A stretch of 64,000 nt of DNA, taken from positions 248,001-312,000 of the forward strand of contig CM073201.1 of assembly GCA_037042915.1 (NCBI GenBank), written 5' to 3'. Shown here in pieces: positions 21,251 to 33,177 of this stretch. Below the pieces are notes generated by a model. It did not search any database. It worked only from the letters and a program-made list of their open reading frames with translations, and was not told the origin of the DNA. This stretch comes from Auricularia sp. M13. Lineage: Eukaryota > Basidiomycota > Agaricomycetes > Auriculariales > Auriculariaceae. The position numbers and the translations under genes were made by a program. The stretch's first letter is position 1; every line of letters begins with the position of its first letter.

Positions 21251-23751
21251 GCAATGGAATCCAGCATTCGTAGGCACTGACATAACTACATCTTGTATTG
21301 CCAGACAATCTGCAGCCTCCGCAAGCGGCGCCAGTCTGGGACCACAGCCCCGAGAGCGTTGCGAGCCAAGTCAACGATGCAATAGCGTGCGCTCGCTCCT
21401 CTTTCAATGCGGTAGCTTCCCTGCCAAAGGCCGACCGCACCTTTGCCTCTGTCTTCGGTGCATTGGCTGCGGCTGAGGCAGTACTGTCGGGCCGCGGCGA
21501 GCTGCTCAGCTTCTATCAGCATGTTTCAACCGACAGCAAGCTGCGCGATGCCAGCTCCACTGCAGAGGGCGCGATCAGGGACTTCAACATTGAGCGCGAG
21601 ATGCGCGTCGACCTCTTCGAGGCCGCCAAGGATGCGCTGGCTGCGTCGGATGGCCTGGATGGCGAAGACAAGAGACTCGCGGACAAGATCTTACTCGAAG
21701 GTCGACGCGCCGGTTTGAACCTTCCAGAGCCCGAGCGCAAGGAACTCGAACGGGTGGGCGTTCACGCTGTCTTTGCTCCAGTATATTGATCAGAATGTGT
21801 AGTTGAAGAAGGAGCTGTCAGCTCTGTGTATTCAGTTCCAACGGAACTACGGTACAGAGAAAGGCAGGATCGCCTTCGCTCCTGACGAGCTCGAGGGTAT
21901 CCCGTCGGACGTCCTTTCCGGATACACCAAACGCGATGACGGCAAGCTCGAATTATCGTATAAAGCACCGGACATCATGCCACTGGTCTGCGCTCCACAT
22001 TGTTCCCGAACTCTTCGCTGACGCACAGTGACTGTGCTTACAGTTCCGGTACGCGAAGAACCCTGCAACGCGAAGGACTGCCTGGGAAGGCTACGAATCC
22101 CGGGTCGCAGTCAACGTCCCTCTCTTCCAGCAAGTGCTCGATCTGCGCCGCAAGATTGCCTCACTCCTCCAATATCCAACGTGGGCAGACTACGTGACCG
22201 AGGTTAAGATGGTCAAGACGGCGCAGGCCGTATTCGACTTTATCGCGGACCTTGAGACGAAGCTGCGTCCTGTTGGCGAGCAGGACCTGCAGGAACTCCT
22301 CGCCATGAAGAAGCAGGAAGAACCGGACGCAGATGGCGATTTCTACATCTGGGACTGGTACTACTACAATCGGCTGTACATTGAGCGCACTCTCGACCTC
22401 GATGCCAACCTCGTCAAGGAGTACTTCCCGGTGGACGTCGTCGTTCCCGCGATCCTCAAGATCTACCAGGATCTCCTCGGCGTGGAATTTGTCCAGCTCA
22501 GCAATGATGTCGAACAAGGCGACGTCTGGCACCCGGGTCCGTTCTCATCGCTTCCTTCTATACTTTCATCCCTAACCGCCAAGCCAGAGGTTCAGCGCTA
22601 CGCAGTCTGGGAGACGGGCGCCTCAGACCCATCCGACTTCATCGGCTACGCCTACCTCGACCTCTACCCCCGTGAGAGCAAGTTCCCGCACGCGGCAGTT
22701 TGGCAGCTGGTAGCAGGCTACGACGCTCCTGACGGCAGTAAGATCTCGAGGAACCGTCCCGTAACGGCCATGGTCGCCAACGTGGCAAAGCCCACGCCCG
22801 ACCGCCCGGCACTGATGCCGCACGAGAGCGTTGTCACGTTCTTCCACGAGTACGTCACTTCACCCCTCATCTCACTGCTGCGAGCTACATTCAATCATGT
22901 TTGTTCGATTGTCATTTGTAGGTTGGGCCATGCCTTCCATAATCTACTGAGTAAGGCTAAGTATGCGCGCTTCGACGGGACGGCTGTGTCGAGAGACTTT
23001 GTTGAGGCCCCCAGTAAGATGCTGGAGAATTGGTGCTGGGAACCGAGCGTGCTCAAGAAGATGTCGTCGCATTACAAGACCAAGGAGCCGCTCTCCGATG
23101 AGCTTATCGGCAAAATCGTCAAGAGGTGCGTCCGCAGTGAACAATGACGGTCTTTCGTGCCTGAATGCGATATCCCAGTCGCTACGTCAACATTGGACTC
23201 TCCACACTGCGACAGCTCTTCCACGCCAAGTTCGACATTGTCGCACACACCGATCAAGGTCAGTCCTCGCCCCCTCCCCCCGGTACCTCGTTTCATGATG
23301 TTTCTCTGACCCCTTATTGTCAATTAGCCGGTCAAGACTACACGCAACTTTGGGGCCGCCTGCACAGTGAAATATCGCTCGTCAAGGGGCCCCCAACGCC
23401 AGCGCCTGGCCACGCCGCCTTCCCGCACCTGATGGGCGGCGTCGACGCGGGCTACTACGGCTTCACGTACTCGCTCGTCTTTGCCGCCGACATGTTCGCG
23501 ACCGTCTTCGCCGCCGACCCCCTCAGCCCCGCGGCGGGGAGGAGGTACCGCGAGGAGATCCTGAGCCCAGGCGGGAGTCGCGATGAGATGGATTCGCTTA
23601 CGGTTTGTAACCGCTTGATTCTCATCCAGAACTTCAAGGCACTGACGGTGTTTCTTGTTTGCAGGCGTTCCTCGGCCGGCCACCGAACGCAGAAGCGTTT
23701 TTGAAGCAGCTGCTCGGCTCGGGTTCTGAGGCTGCTCCGAATCAGGCTTGA
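21250..23751 (+). CDS. PRD1: M3 family metallo-oligopeptidase (saccharolysin / thimet oligopeptidase type)
   Basis: Zinc endopeptidase that cleaves short cytosolic peptides. Exons: first exon to 21753, then 21803-21985, 22044-22536, 22588-22849, 22922-23125, 23179-23258, 23328-23602 and 23665-23751; all phases agree. The zinc site HELGH is split by an intron: HE at the end of exon 4 (TFFHE) and LGHAFHNLL at the start of exon 5. The downstream zinc ligand region DFVEAPSKMLENW follows. Other family hallmarks are TRRTAWEGYESR, WDWYYYNR, and the C-terminal GGYDAGYYGY-like GGVDAGYYGFTYS. At about 640 residues with no mitochondrial presequence it fits saccharolysin better than the mitochondrial intermediate peptidase. 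The start is unresolved: reading is clear from about 21301, and a short first exon near 21254 (MESSI) with a 35-bp intron is one option. Confidence 0.88.
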
Positions 23752-23813
23752 GGAATTACAGCGGACACGGTCTCGCAAAATAGTTCGTGTGTACAGTATC
23801 GCGATTACTTATG

Positions 23814-25350
23814 TCAACCTCGGACGCCATTCCGTCCTGCTTTTGTCCAGGAGCGTAATTCCTTTCTCCTTCAGGCTTCCTGCCCACTTCAGCATGGGGC
23901 TTCCAGCGATGTCGCGCCTGCGAAGGTTATAATCGCTCAGCTACTCTGAGACAAGAAGTAACAACGTGAATGAAAGGGTGCGCACGGCAGGACGGGCCAT
24001 TGGACGCGTGCGAGAACAATGTCCCTTAGCGCAGGAAACCTTTCTGGCGTAATGGCGTCGAAGAACGCCGTGCCCTCTTGCGCAATCTTTTTGGCCGCTT
24101 TTCTAATAACCATGAATATCAATATGAGACAACAAGCGTGACGATGATACGAACCTTGAAGGCCCGTGAAGGACAGCACCCGCGAGCAGAAGGCTTTCGA
24201 GGGACATGTGCGGCTCGACGCGCCGCGTGAGCGGGAGAGACCAAGGCATATCCTACATACTGAGCGAGCAGCCCGCCTCCCAGCGAGAGATGGATACGCA
24301 CGCGCGAAAATGCAAGGATAACAGTCTGCACGGTCGGACAGAGTTCAAGCACCAAGCCTAGATGCAATGGGTGTACCGCAATATTCTGCAGCCCCCGACC
24401 GTGAGCCGAAAAGAAGTTCCTCAAGGCACCGCCGTCGTCGGGCTCGTTCTCAGACGTAAAAAAGCGCAAATTCGGGAATCTAGGTGAAAGAATGACGAAT
24501 AAAACAGGCATGTCCATGAGCTTAGGGGAGCTAAAGAGAAAGCCGAGAGACGTACTGAGCCTCCGCAAAATAGTTGATCAGGTATCCGGGTGTATCGCCG
24601 GCGAAGCAAAGCTCCTCTAGCTGAGGGAGTTCAATGCGCAGAAGCGGAGTGGCGGGTTCGCGCCTCGGGAATGCAAAGGTAAGAGTTAACCGCAGGCGCC
24701 TCAATGCAGGGAAGGCAAACGACGTCGTCATTGCCGGCGGAACGCCGGCAGCGGCGCCCATAGGCAACATTGTATAGCTAACGTCTAGCTCATGAAGACC
24801 CTGACCCGCAGCGCATGTTTGCAGTGTAACCGTGTCCGAGATGTCAATGCAGCAGAGCAGTCTTCGCAGATTAGACAGGCGAGAGATCAGGTTGATGGGA
24901 GTTGCAAAGTTGGCGTTGAGATGCGGGGTACTTGTCAAAAAGAGGCTCTCCACGCCCGACGCGAGCTCTGGTTGACCATCAATGAGACTTAAGAAGCTGT
25001 CAACCGTCCCGTCTCGTTGGAGTGATACATGGTGCACCGCAATTGGCAGGCAAAGGTCCTAGTCCGAGTGGGAGATGAGCAATGAACTACAATGTGGGAG
25101 GGATGGTGCGAACATTGAACAGTCGGCAGACGAGCATGTAGTTGATAGCGGCTCTAGACGTGATAATCGGGGCAAGCGGGCGACCGGTTTCACTGCGGAA
25201 GGTGGCCCAATAGTCGGCGAAGACGCCATCGGAGTCCGAGAATGAGAGGGCGTGCTGCAAGATGAGAGCCCAAATCCTTCGCTGTATATCCAAAGGCGCG
25301 TTCCGCAGGGGTCGACCGCGACGTCCACTAGCTCCGGGAATACTAGACAT
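23814..25350 (-). CDS. F-box/LRR-like protein, unit 2 gene b
   Basis: Sister of the gene at 18480-20011, with the same exon order. It starts MSSIPGASGRRGRPLRNAPL, then RRIWALILQHALSF (F-box-like). Exon 2 has PELASGVESLFL and LPQLEELCFAGDTPGYLINY. Later exons have LRFFTSENEPDDGGALRNFF, LVLELCPTVQTV, MSLESLLLAGAVLH and FFDAITPERFPALRDIVLAR. The last exon has RRDIAGSPMLKWAGSLKEKG and stops at 23814, only 62 bp from the end of the convergent oligopeptidase. Its N-terminus is 14 residues longer than its sister's. Probable SCF adaptor; substrate unknown. Exon borders in the last third are approximate. Confidence 0.65.
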
Positions 25351-25406
25351 GAACGATATCAGTTCTGCAAGTAAACCGCAGCCCAAACAACTCTCAAAAC
25401 CAGCGC

Positions 25407-26235
25407 TCACAGATCATCCTTCCGGTGAATTACCAGTTGCTCAGCGTGGGTAATTATAAATGCCTTGGTGTGTGCTCTGTCGTGCGGTTCGATCATTTCG
25501 TAGTCGATGTGGGCTTTACACTGAGGCAATCGTTCAAGAATGGGTCGAAGCTGCGTCAGTGAGTAGATATAGCCTTTCAATCGAATCTCCGAAATGTTCG
25601 GCATTGCTAAGAGGGCGTTCCCCATGGGCGGGCTCGACAGAGCATAATACGGGACCACCACCGTCGTCTGCAATGTTATTAATATATCGCAAGATTTGAA
25701 CTGTTGTGCGTACAAGGCTCGTCCAGCCTGGGGCGGAAGTCTGGATAGCGTCCAGCACTAGATCTCCCTTCAGTGTAATCAATCCGGCAGATGGCAGAGA
25801 AAGAGCAAGGCAGCAGGGGCTAATCGATGGCAACGATTCGCACAAAGGCTTGATATTGTCCTTCGAGTCGAAATCAAGGGAAATATGAAGCTCGCGGAGA
25901 TGAGGAGCAGCGCGTAGAATGCTGCCAACCGCCGCTCCGAATCCGCCCTCGAGGCGCAGCCGTTTGAGGAACGGCGCAAACTCAGGGAACCTCGTGAGCG
26001 CCTTCAAGAGCGCCTGGGCCTGGGCGATGGATCGAAGGACGACGGTGTCATACAGCAGTGGGGTTGCTACGCGCATCCAGCGCTTGCACACGAGCAGAAC
26101 GATCGAGCTTGAATATTGACGACGGGCGAAAGGTGATGACTGCATGCCAGACACATCCAAGAAGTCGTCGTCGGGGACGGCAACTACATGCGCCAGGATT
26201 TTTTCGAGCGTTTCGTCGGCGAGCTCATGAGCCAT
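25407..26235 (-). CDS. F-box protein, unit 2 gene a
   Basis: Exons 25714-26235 and 25407-25667, separated by a 46-bp intron, give 260 residues. The ATG at 26235 opens a typical F-box: LADETLEKILAHVVAVPDDD, SIVLLVCKRWMRVATPLLYD, TVVLRS. LRR-like repeats follow (FLKRLRLEGGFG, HLRELHISLDF, ISEIRLKGYIYSL). Probable SCF ubiquitin-ligase adaptor. The TGA stop overlaps a GTGAGC splice donor, as in the unit 1 copy. Here the visible acceptor (near 25369) would not keep the frame into gene b, so I annotate two separate genes. Confidence 0.75.
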
Positions 26236-27647
26236 GATCACAAAGGGGGATTGGCGGGGAGCAAACGAAAGAGCGCCGGGATCAACGGAAATTGCCAGAC
26301 AGCGCCTATTCAACTCACTGCTCCGAATTCGAAAGCCTATTGCGCGCTTCCATTCTTCGCACCAAAGACCTCATGTTTTTGGTGGGTAATCTTATTTCGC
26401 GGTCTCACCCGCTGCTTTGGAATAAACTCATGATGGTGACTCACTTTCAAACTCATTCACTCTCACTGTCACTTGGTGGAGTATTAAAGGTATCAATTAT
26501 AAGCATCACGGCTTTATTGTAATGTATACGGCGCTATTCTAGCTCCAAGGAAAAGTTGAAAGCGAGGCCCGATCGGGTCGCGAGGCTGGATTTACAGCAT
26601 GTACAGAATCTCATCACGCACAGCCCTCACTTCCTCCAGAAAGACTGTCTCAAAAAGAAACATTTTATCCTCGTGCTAAATCTAATGTAATATATGGTTC
26701 TGGAGATCAAGAAGAGCTTGCAGTCGGTCGGCTCTGAAGAGCTGATGGTCAGCCGCGATACGTAGACTGCGTCTCACATTCAAAGTCAAATAGAGTCGAG
26801 CTCGCTATCCCATCCTTTATCGTACTACTCCCATCAACAGTAGAAACTCCTAGCAGCATGTGCTGCCTCAGGGGCCTGTCAGCATTTTGATCCCGCGACG
26901 GTTGCCACAGTCAGCTGTGGCGGTGCGACCCATCTTCCCGCGACCCCGGATACAGTGGCGATTGCTGGCGCTGGTGCTGAGAATTCATTTCTCTCCTGGT
27001 CGGGCCGAATCGGAGGGGAATAGACTCGTACATGTGTGTTGAGACACGCGCGCTTCTGTAGTGGGGATACCCCAGGGAGGAGTGCCGTGGAAGATAGAGT
27101 GCGATGTGCCCTGTTCGTGGGAGGGCGGGTCTGCGGGCCGGAGGTACAGACTCTATGCACAGTGCCCTGACTGCACAGAGCATTGAGAATGAGCCGGAAC
27201 TTGGAGGCGGTGGGAACTGGCGGGCATTAATCATGTGAGTTAGTCGTGGTGTGTTTTACCATACATTGCCTGCGTCGTCGCCTGTGCACACTACGAGGCA
27301 CCCGAAACGTGTTTGAAAATAATAAATATCATGAGGCACGGAGGCTGAGAGTCTTGGACTTGGTCACTGAGAACAGTGACACGCTGAGGGGTTCATTCCG
27401 CCGAGAGTGGCCGACATCTCACTTTCTCAGCTAGAAAAGCGGGAGCTCTCATGTGAGAAAATAAATCTGAATGCTCCTGCGGCATCGTACAATAGAGAGC
27501 CGCAGAATGAGAAGAGCGTCAGCGCTGACGGGCGTCTGACTAATCCTTGTTCTATTTGGGTGGGGAAGACCGGCCCGTCCGGCGGAGCTTGAACCGCTCG
27601 CTCCTCGTGACACTGCCCGCACCAACCCCAGTTCCAAAGCCTACGCC
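26236..27647. other. Intergenic, divergent promoters
   Basis: About 1.4 kb separates the F-box gene from the Zn2Cys6 regulator. No coding sequence was recognised. Some AT-rich stretches (26450-26720) are present. Confidence 0.4.
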
Positions 27648-30600
27648 ATGGAGAACGGCAACGGCAGCGACATGGGCGACAGCCAGTCGCCAATGGTGGA
27701 ACACCCGCCGCCGCCCAAGGAGCGGCGCTTTAAGCTATCCAGGTAAGCAATTTGTATTACATTATAGCTTATGTGCTTAACTGCGGGCTGGTTCGAAGGG
27801 CTTGCGATCGATGCAGGTATGCAGTATGAGCTTTGAAAACAAGTCATCCTGCTCACAGCGATATGCAGGCGACGGAGAATCAAGTGTGACGAGGGTCACC
27901 CGTGCCAGAGCTGTCTTACAGCCAACTCTTCGTGCACGTTCGATGAACCTGGAAAGCGCTCGCACCCGCATAAATCTAAGTAAGTATTTCTTTTTCTTTC
28001 ACCCGCAGCGTATCAGCGCCGTCTGCTGCAATGTAATCCGGCAAGACTTCAAGCACGAGCTGAAATGCTTGACTTGAGGCTGCTCATGTCAGGACCTTAA
28101 CCGGTTTCAACATGAACTCAAGTCAAGCATTTCAGCTGGCGCTTAGGGTATGTGTGGCTCAACTCAAGCAGCTCAGTCGCACATGCTTTGAGCACTGGCA
28201 TAACTGCTTGATTTCAGCTCTCAGAGAACAGCATTCCTGCTTGGGCTTGATTGCAGCATTTTCTGCACTCTTGACATGCAGTTGCTTCAATCAAATCTTT
28301 ACTACTGCCTCGTCCGCACGATGGGCATATCTGATCGTAATTTTCAGAAGAACAGCAACGCTGGAGGACAGGATGCAGCACCTGGAATCACTCATCCAAG
28401 CAATTCCAGCCAACATATTCAACCCCGCCTTGGCTCAGCTACCACCAGCACATGCGTACCCACTGGGTGTACCCCCGCCATCTTTGTCAGCATTCCCGCT
28501 CATGAACCCGAGCACGCACTTTGTCAACGGCCCGACCGAAATGAGCGAGCTGGCCGAGGCGACGTCAAGACTCAGCCTGACACACAGCTACCTGTACCTG
28601 GACGACGAGGGCAGCACCCGCTGGCAGGGCGAGAGCAGCGGCCTGCCGTTGCTGGACTTGCTGCTCGAAGAGGACCGGCAGTTCCGGCACGACGAGGAGG
28701 CCGGCGACGACGAGCAGCCGCCGAAGCCCGCTGCGGCACGCCCGGAGGTCAACCCGCAGACGCTCTGGAAGGCCGTCACGGCCGTCATCCCGCCTGATCT
28801 CATGGACAAGTGAGCCAGCGGACTCGGAGTCGATCTTATAAGTTCTGACACCGTGCAGCTTGGTGCAGGTTTACCTATCGACAACCTACTACCTTTATCC
28901 GTTCCTGCACGTGCCGTCTTTCCTAGCGGACTACGGGAACCCGGCCAAGTGGGGCGAGCCGGGCTTTGCGGCCTTCGTTGTCGCGGTGTGCTGTATCGCG
29001 AGCCGGCACGTCGACGACGCGCGCGTGCGCAGCGACGCAGCGGACCCGCTGAGCGCGGGCACGCACTGGCTCGAGCTCTTCGTGCGCCTGCGCGGCGCGC
29101 CCGCGGCCGACCGCCCGACGCTTTACACCATCCAGGCGCTGCTCACCGCGGCCGTGTACTGCATCGGGCTCGGCAAGCTCAGCCGCGGCCAGGCGCTGCT
29201 CGCCGAGGCCGTCAGCCTCAGCATCGACGCCGGCCTGCACCGCAACCACGAGGCGTACGACTGGTTCGACCCGCTCGAGGGCGAGGTCCGCAAGCGCACC
29301 TTCTGGGCCGTCTACATGTGGGACAAGCAGGCCGCAGCTGCGTTCGGCCGCCCGCCGCTGCTGCGCCTGCGCGACTGCGACGTGCCCGAGCCCGCGCTCG
29401 TCGACGACGAACACATCTCGCGCACGCGCCTCGGCACGCAGCCGCCCGGCACCGAGTCGCGCATCGGCGCGTTCGTCTGCGCGCTGCGGTGCTACGTCGT
29501 GCTCGAGAGCGTGCTCGTCACCGCGCCGCCCGTCTGCGCGGCGTCGGACCCGTTCCTGCAGCGCGCGGCGCCCGCGCTCACCGGCGCCGCGTACGTCCCC
29601 GCCATTGCGCGCGGCCGCACGACGATGGACTTCGGGCCCGCGTCGCCCATCGAGCTCGGCGGCTCGCCCCCGCCGCAGCCGCACTCGCAGCACGCGGGCC
29701 ACTCGCCGATGAACTGCGCGCTCGGTCCGACCTGCCTCCACATGCTCGCGGCCGAGGAGCACCTGCTCGACGCCGTCAGCGTCAGCGTGCCGCAGTACTG
29801 GCAGCCGACGACCGAGACCCTCGCCAGCGAGGACGTCGTGCGCATCACCCAGGCCGAGCGCATTCTGTGTATCGAGGCATTCGTCAGGATGCTGCTCCAT
29901 CGACACAGATTGAGCGTGTGCGTCGCCAAGCGCGACATGCAGGTCAGTCCCTTGCTGCTCGCAGCCTTGTTCTTGTTCGCTGACGCTCGCTATAGGACCT
30001 TCCGCCCGGCGACGGCAACGTAGGTCGCTACACGCGCGACGAGATCCAGGCGACGCGCGACGAAATCGAGCGCGAGGCCATCCGCGGATGCCAGCAGTCC
30101 GCCATGGCGCTCATCGCGGCGCACCTCAGCGTCGCGAGCAAGGGGCTGATGACTTACTGTGAGTAGTGACCTTCCTTTCCCTTGCCGCAATCCGCTCTTG
30201 GCATCCTTTTACTTCCCACGTACCCTTTTCCTACACACGACGCTCTACTCGCTTCGGATTCCTCCTCGCCTTCCTTCACACACTGCGCGCGCCTCCCCGT
30301 TTTTGGACGGTGTATTGCACCCAGTTCCCCGGGCGTAAGCTGCGCGTGGAAGCGTGGAAGCGTGTGTGTCCATGTTGCCATCCCTGCCATTCCTGCGCGT
30401 AGCCCGATTTCCTGGGCAATTCCGGGCAACCGCTCTAGCTCGCGTGCGACTGGATGTGGATGTGGATGCTGGGAACCCGGCCAGACCACCGATTGCCCTG
30501 CACGGCGGAAATGCTGGCTTCGTTGAGATCCTGCGTTCCCGCGGGACACATTTCCGGGCACTCTTATCCTGTCGCCGACTGGGCGCTCCATACGCGCGTG

Positions 30601-33177
30601 CGATTTCTTTTGACATTCCCGTGCGCCTTACGCGCGTCGAACTACTGCGGAAACGCGTCGCCTTCGCGCGTTTTTGTCAGTGCGTTCCCGCCCGGCGACG
30701 CTTCTTCAACCGCGGCAGCTGTTATCCTGCCCATACCCGCCCTACAGAGCCTTATCTGAACCAGTCTGCTTCGCGAGCGGGGGGCTCATCGGGTGAGGTG
30801 CTGGCGCAGTTCGCCAAGCGCGGGGTTGCTTGATTTCCTGGCACGAGGCGAGTTGAGGTGCGGGCTCACCTCACTTGACACTCCTGGGGTCGAGCCGCCG
30901 TGTTTCAGCTGCACACTTCACACTTCTTTCTTCCCTTTTTTGCTGTTGTTGCATGCTTGGAATATGCACGCGTGCGAGATCCTGCTGCTCCGCCGTTCGC
31001 CTGGGCTGTTCGCGCGAGTCTCGCTCAGCATGTCGGCCTCCTGAATTGGCGCGCGCTCTCCGGCTTCTCATTGCGACCATTTTCTTTCTATCTAGTTTGG
31101 TGGGCGCTACTGTCGTGCTTGGGTGCGGTGCGGCGCGTGTTCAGCCTGCGCATGCGCGACTCTCGATCGATCATGCATTTTCTCTCTTACGTTTTCCCTT
31201 GCGCGGTCGCCCGTTTGCCCATGTGGCGCGTGTTTGCTGCACGACGAGGCGCCCCTGCAGTTTCCATACCATGAGCGGACGGCTCCTGTGCCAATGGTGC
31301 ATTAGTCCTCGCGTGCGGCTCGGGCGTTGTGTTGCCCGCTGCGTCGTTGCCGTTTGCCCTTGCTCGCAACGGGGGGCATGTTGGACGTGGAGGAGCGTTC
31401 GTCCTCATAACTGACGGACACCGCTTCACGACGCGACGCGACACGGCACGATACATTTGCCTATGCAGTGTTGAAATCTGCGAGCGCGCCCTCCCATATG
31501 GCTCCACCCTAGGATGCTGCGCGGGACGTTTTGTCCGTGCTGCAGCAGCATGGTGCAGTGGACAGCGTCTGGGATGCGCTTGTCGACCCCGCTTCGGCGC
31601 GTCGTCTCGGGACCTGAGCGCTGCCACCTTCTCTTGTGGGGTCCACCCGTCCGCCAGTCCAAGACGCCGGTTCCCGGCGAATTCGCGGTTACCGTGTTCC
31701 GCTGTCGCCTGGTGCGGACCCGCCGGCACGTCCATGCCATGCCCTTCTTGCGCCTGTGAATCGTGAGATACTGGGTAGTGACCGCTGCTTCGCCGTCCCA
31801 ATCTCGCTGCCGCAAAGCGGCGTGCGGTTAACCTTTCCACCCCCTTTTCACGCCCTCTTCTTCGGACGCGCCGTCTGCGGGCGCGGCACGTCAATGAGTG
31901 GCTGCCTTGGGCCTTGGTTGCGCAAACGGCGCTGAGTTGCCTGCTTTAACCGGCTCGGCGGATTTTGGGCGTATAACTCCTGCCGCGCGCAGGTACTGGC
32001 CGCCGCCACAGGATCCTATCGCGCGGTCCCCGTCCTTTGGCGCGGAGCCGCTCATCTTTCGCCACCTGGTGATGATCGAGGTGCCTGCACATCAGCGCGT
32101 TGCCGCGTCCTCGCTGCATGTTTCGAAAGACTTGCGCTTCTAGCCTCGGTGCGGCCCCGCAACGTCTGTCAGTGTGGGGGAAGTGATCATTCAGCGTCAC
32201 GGCTGTGCGTCGGATTGCGAGATTTCATGGCTCTTCGTTCGTACAGCGCCGATCCCTTGCCGAAGATCACAGCTCTCTTGCGCTTGGGGGATAACGGATA
32301 GCCTGTGCGACTCCATTCGCTTTCCCACACCATTTCTTCTATTATCCTTGATCCCTGCCTTTGTCATTGCTGTGCGATTCTTGGATTCAGGGAAGCTAAC
32401 GAATTCTTTGACACTACAGATGGAGTGCACGTCATCCATCAGTTAACTCAAGCCGGTCGCTCGCTGCTCGCAGTGCTACTCGAATGTCAGCACTTCATCC
32501 ACCGCGCACCGGATGCCGAAGGCGAAGCGTTCTTCCGCGCGCTGATCCCGCCGAGCGTCGACGCGCTGCGCTCGTGCTTGGGCCTGTTGCGTCGCTTCAG
32601 CGGCCGCTATGTCTGCGGCCTGCGTTCAGCCGATCTCATCGAAGAGTGCTGCCGCCGCACGCGCATCCCGCTGGACACTGGCGCTCCGCCTGGCCCCGAC
32701 AGCGTGCTCGCGCCGTCAAGAAGACCGTGGGCCCGGCCGGTGCGCAGGAATCGGCGCACGACGAGCACGCCGAGGCGGAATGGCGAGGACGACAGCTCGC
32801 CCAGCGCGCAGAGCCAGAGCCCTGAGGCGCACCCGCACAACAACATGCAGGACACGCCGCCACCGCCGGCCATGGGCCCGCAGAACCAACACATGGCGCA
32901 GCAGACCGCGATGCAGAGCCAGCAGACTATGGATACACTCGCGGGCTTGCCGGGCGGCGGGCCGTTCCTTATGGGCACGGAGAGCGTGCCGATGGCGGGC
33001 AGCGGTATGGACGTGCTCGAGTATGGGGCGCTGGACGGCGGTATGGGCGTCGACATGTCCGCGCTGGACTTGATGGCGCTGCTCAACTACGACCCCGCCG
33101 TCGTGCCGCCGCCACCGCCGCCTCCCCAGACTGCGTTCTACCCTCAACAGCCCATGCAGGGTGGGATGATTCGGTAG
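27648..33177 (+). CDS. Zn2Cys6 fungal transcription factor with fungal-specific middle domain
   Basis: Nuclear regulator. Exons 27648-27742, 27799-27816, 27869-27979, 28348-28809, 28859-29942, 29996-30158 and 32420-33177 give 896 residues in phase. The zinc cluster is assembled over three exons: the 18-nt microexon supplies ACDRC, and the next exon [17 protein letters not shown] and [10 protein letters not shown] (C-x2-C-x6-C-x5-C-x2-C-x6-C). A coiled linker, [13 protein letters not shown], follows. Exon 5 carries the fungal-specific region ([43 protein letters not shown]). The C-terminus is Gln/Met/Pro-rich, with PPPPPPPQ before the stop, and could activate transcription. The last intron is 2261 bp, exceptionally long, but has a GTGAGT donor, a CTAAC branch site and a TACAG acceptor. 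Target genes cannot be inferred. Confidence 0.85.
30159..32419 (+). other. Unusually long intron (2261 bp) of the Zn2Cys6 gene
   Basis: Bounded by GTGAGT and by GCTAACG...CACTACAG, so both ends look functional. The interior is GC- and pyrimidine-rich. Several open frames up to 235 codons occur but none has a recognisable motif. It may contain an inserted element, an alternative exon or a non-coding RNA; I found no terminal repeats. Confidence 0.6.

Noticed and set aside
28923-29906. 327-codon minus-strand frame
   Set aside because: It is antisense to the same exon; Arg/Ala-rich composition is typical of GC-rich shadows.
28853-29983. 376-codon + frame rich in Arg and Ala
   Set aside because: It is a shifted-frame shadow of the GC-rich fungal-specific domain exon of the Zn2Cys6 gene.
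31187-31894. 235-codon minus frame within the long intron
   Set aside because: Composition is Arg/His/Pro-rich without motifs, and the intron's own splice signals are strong, so a nested gene is not supported.
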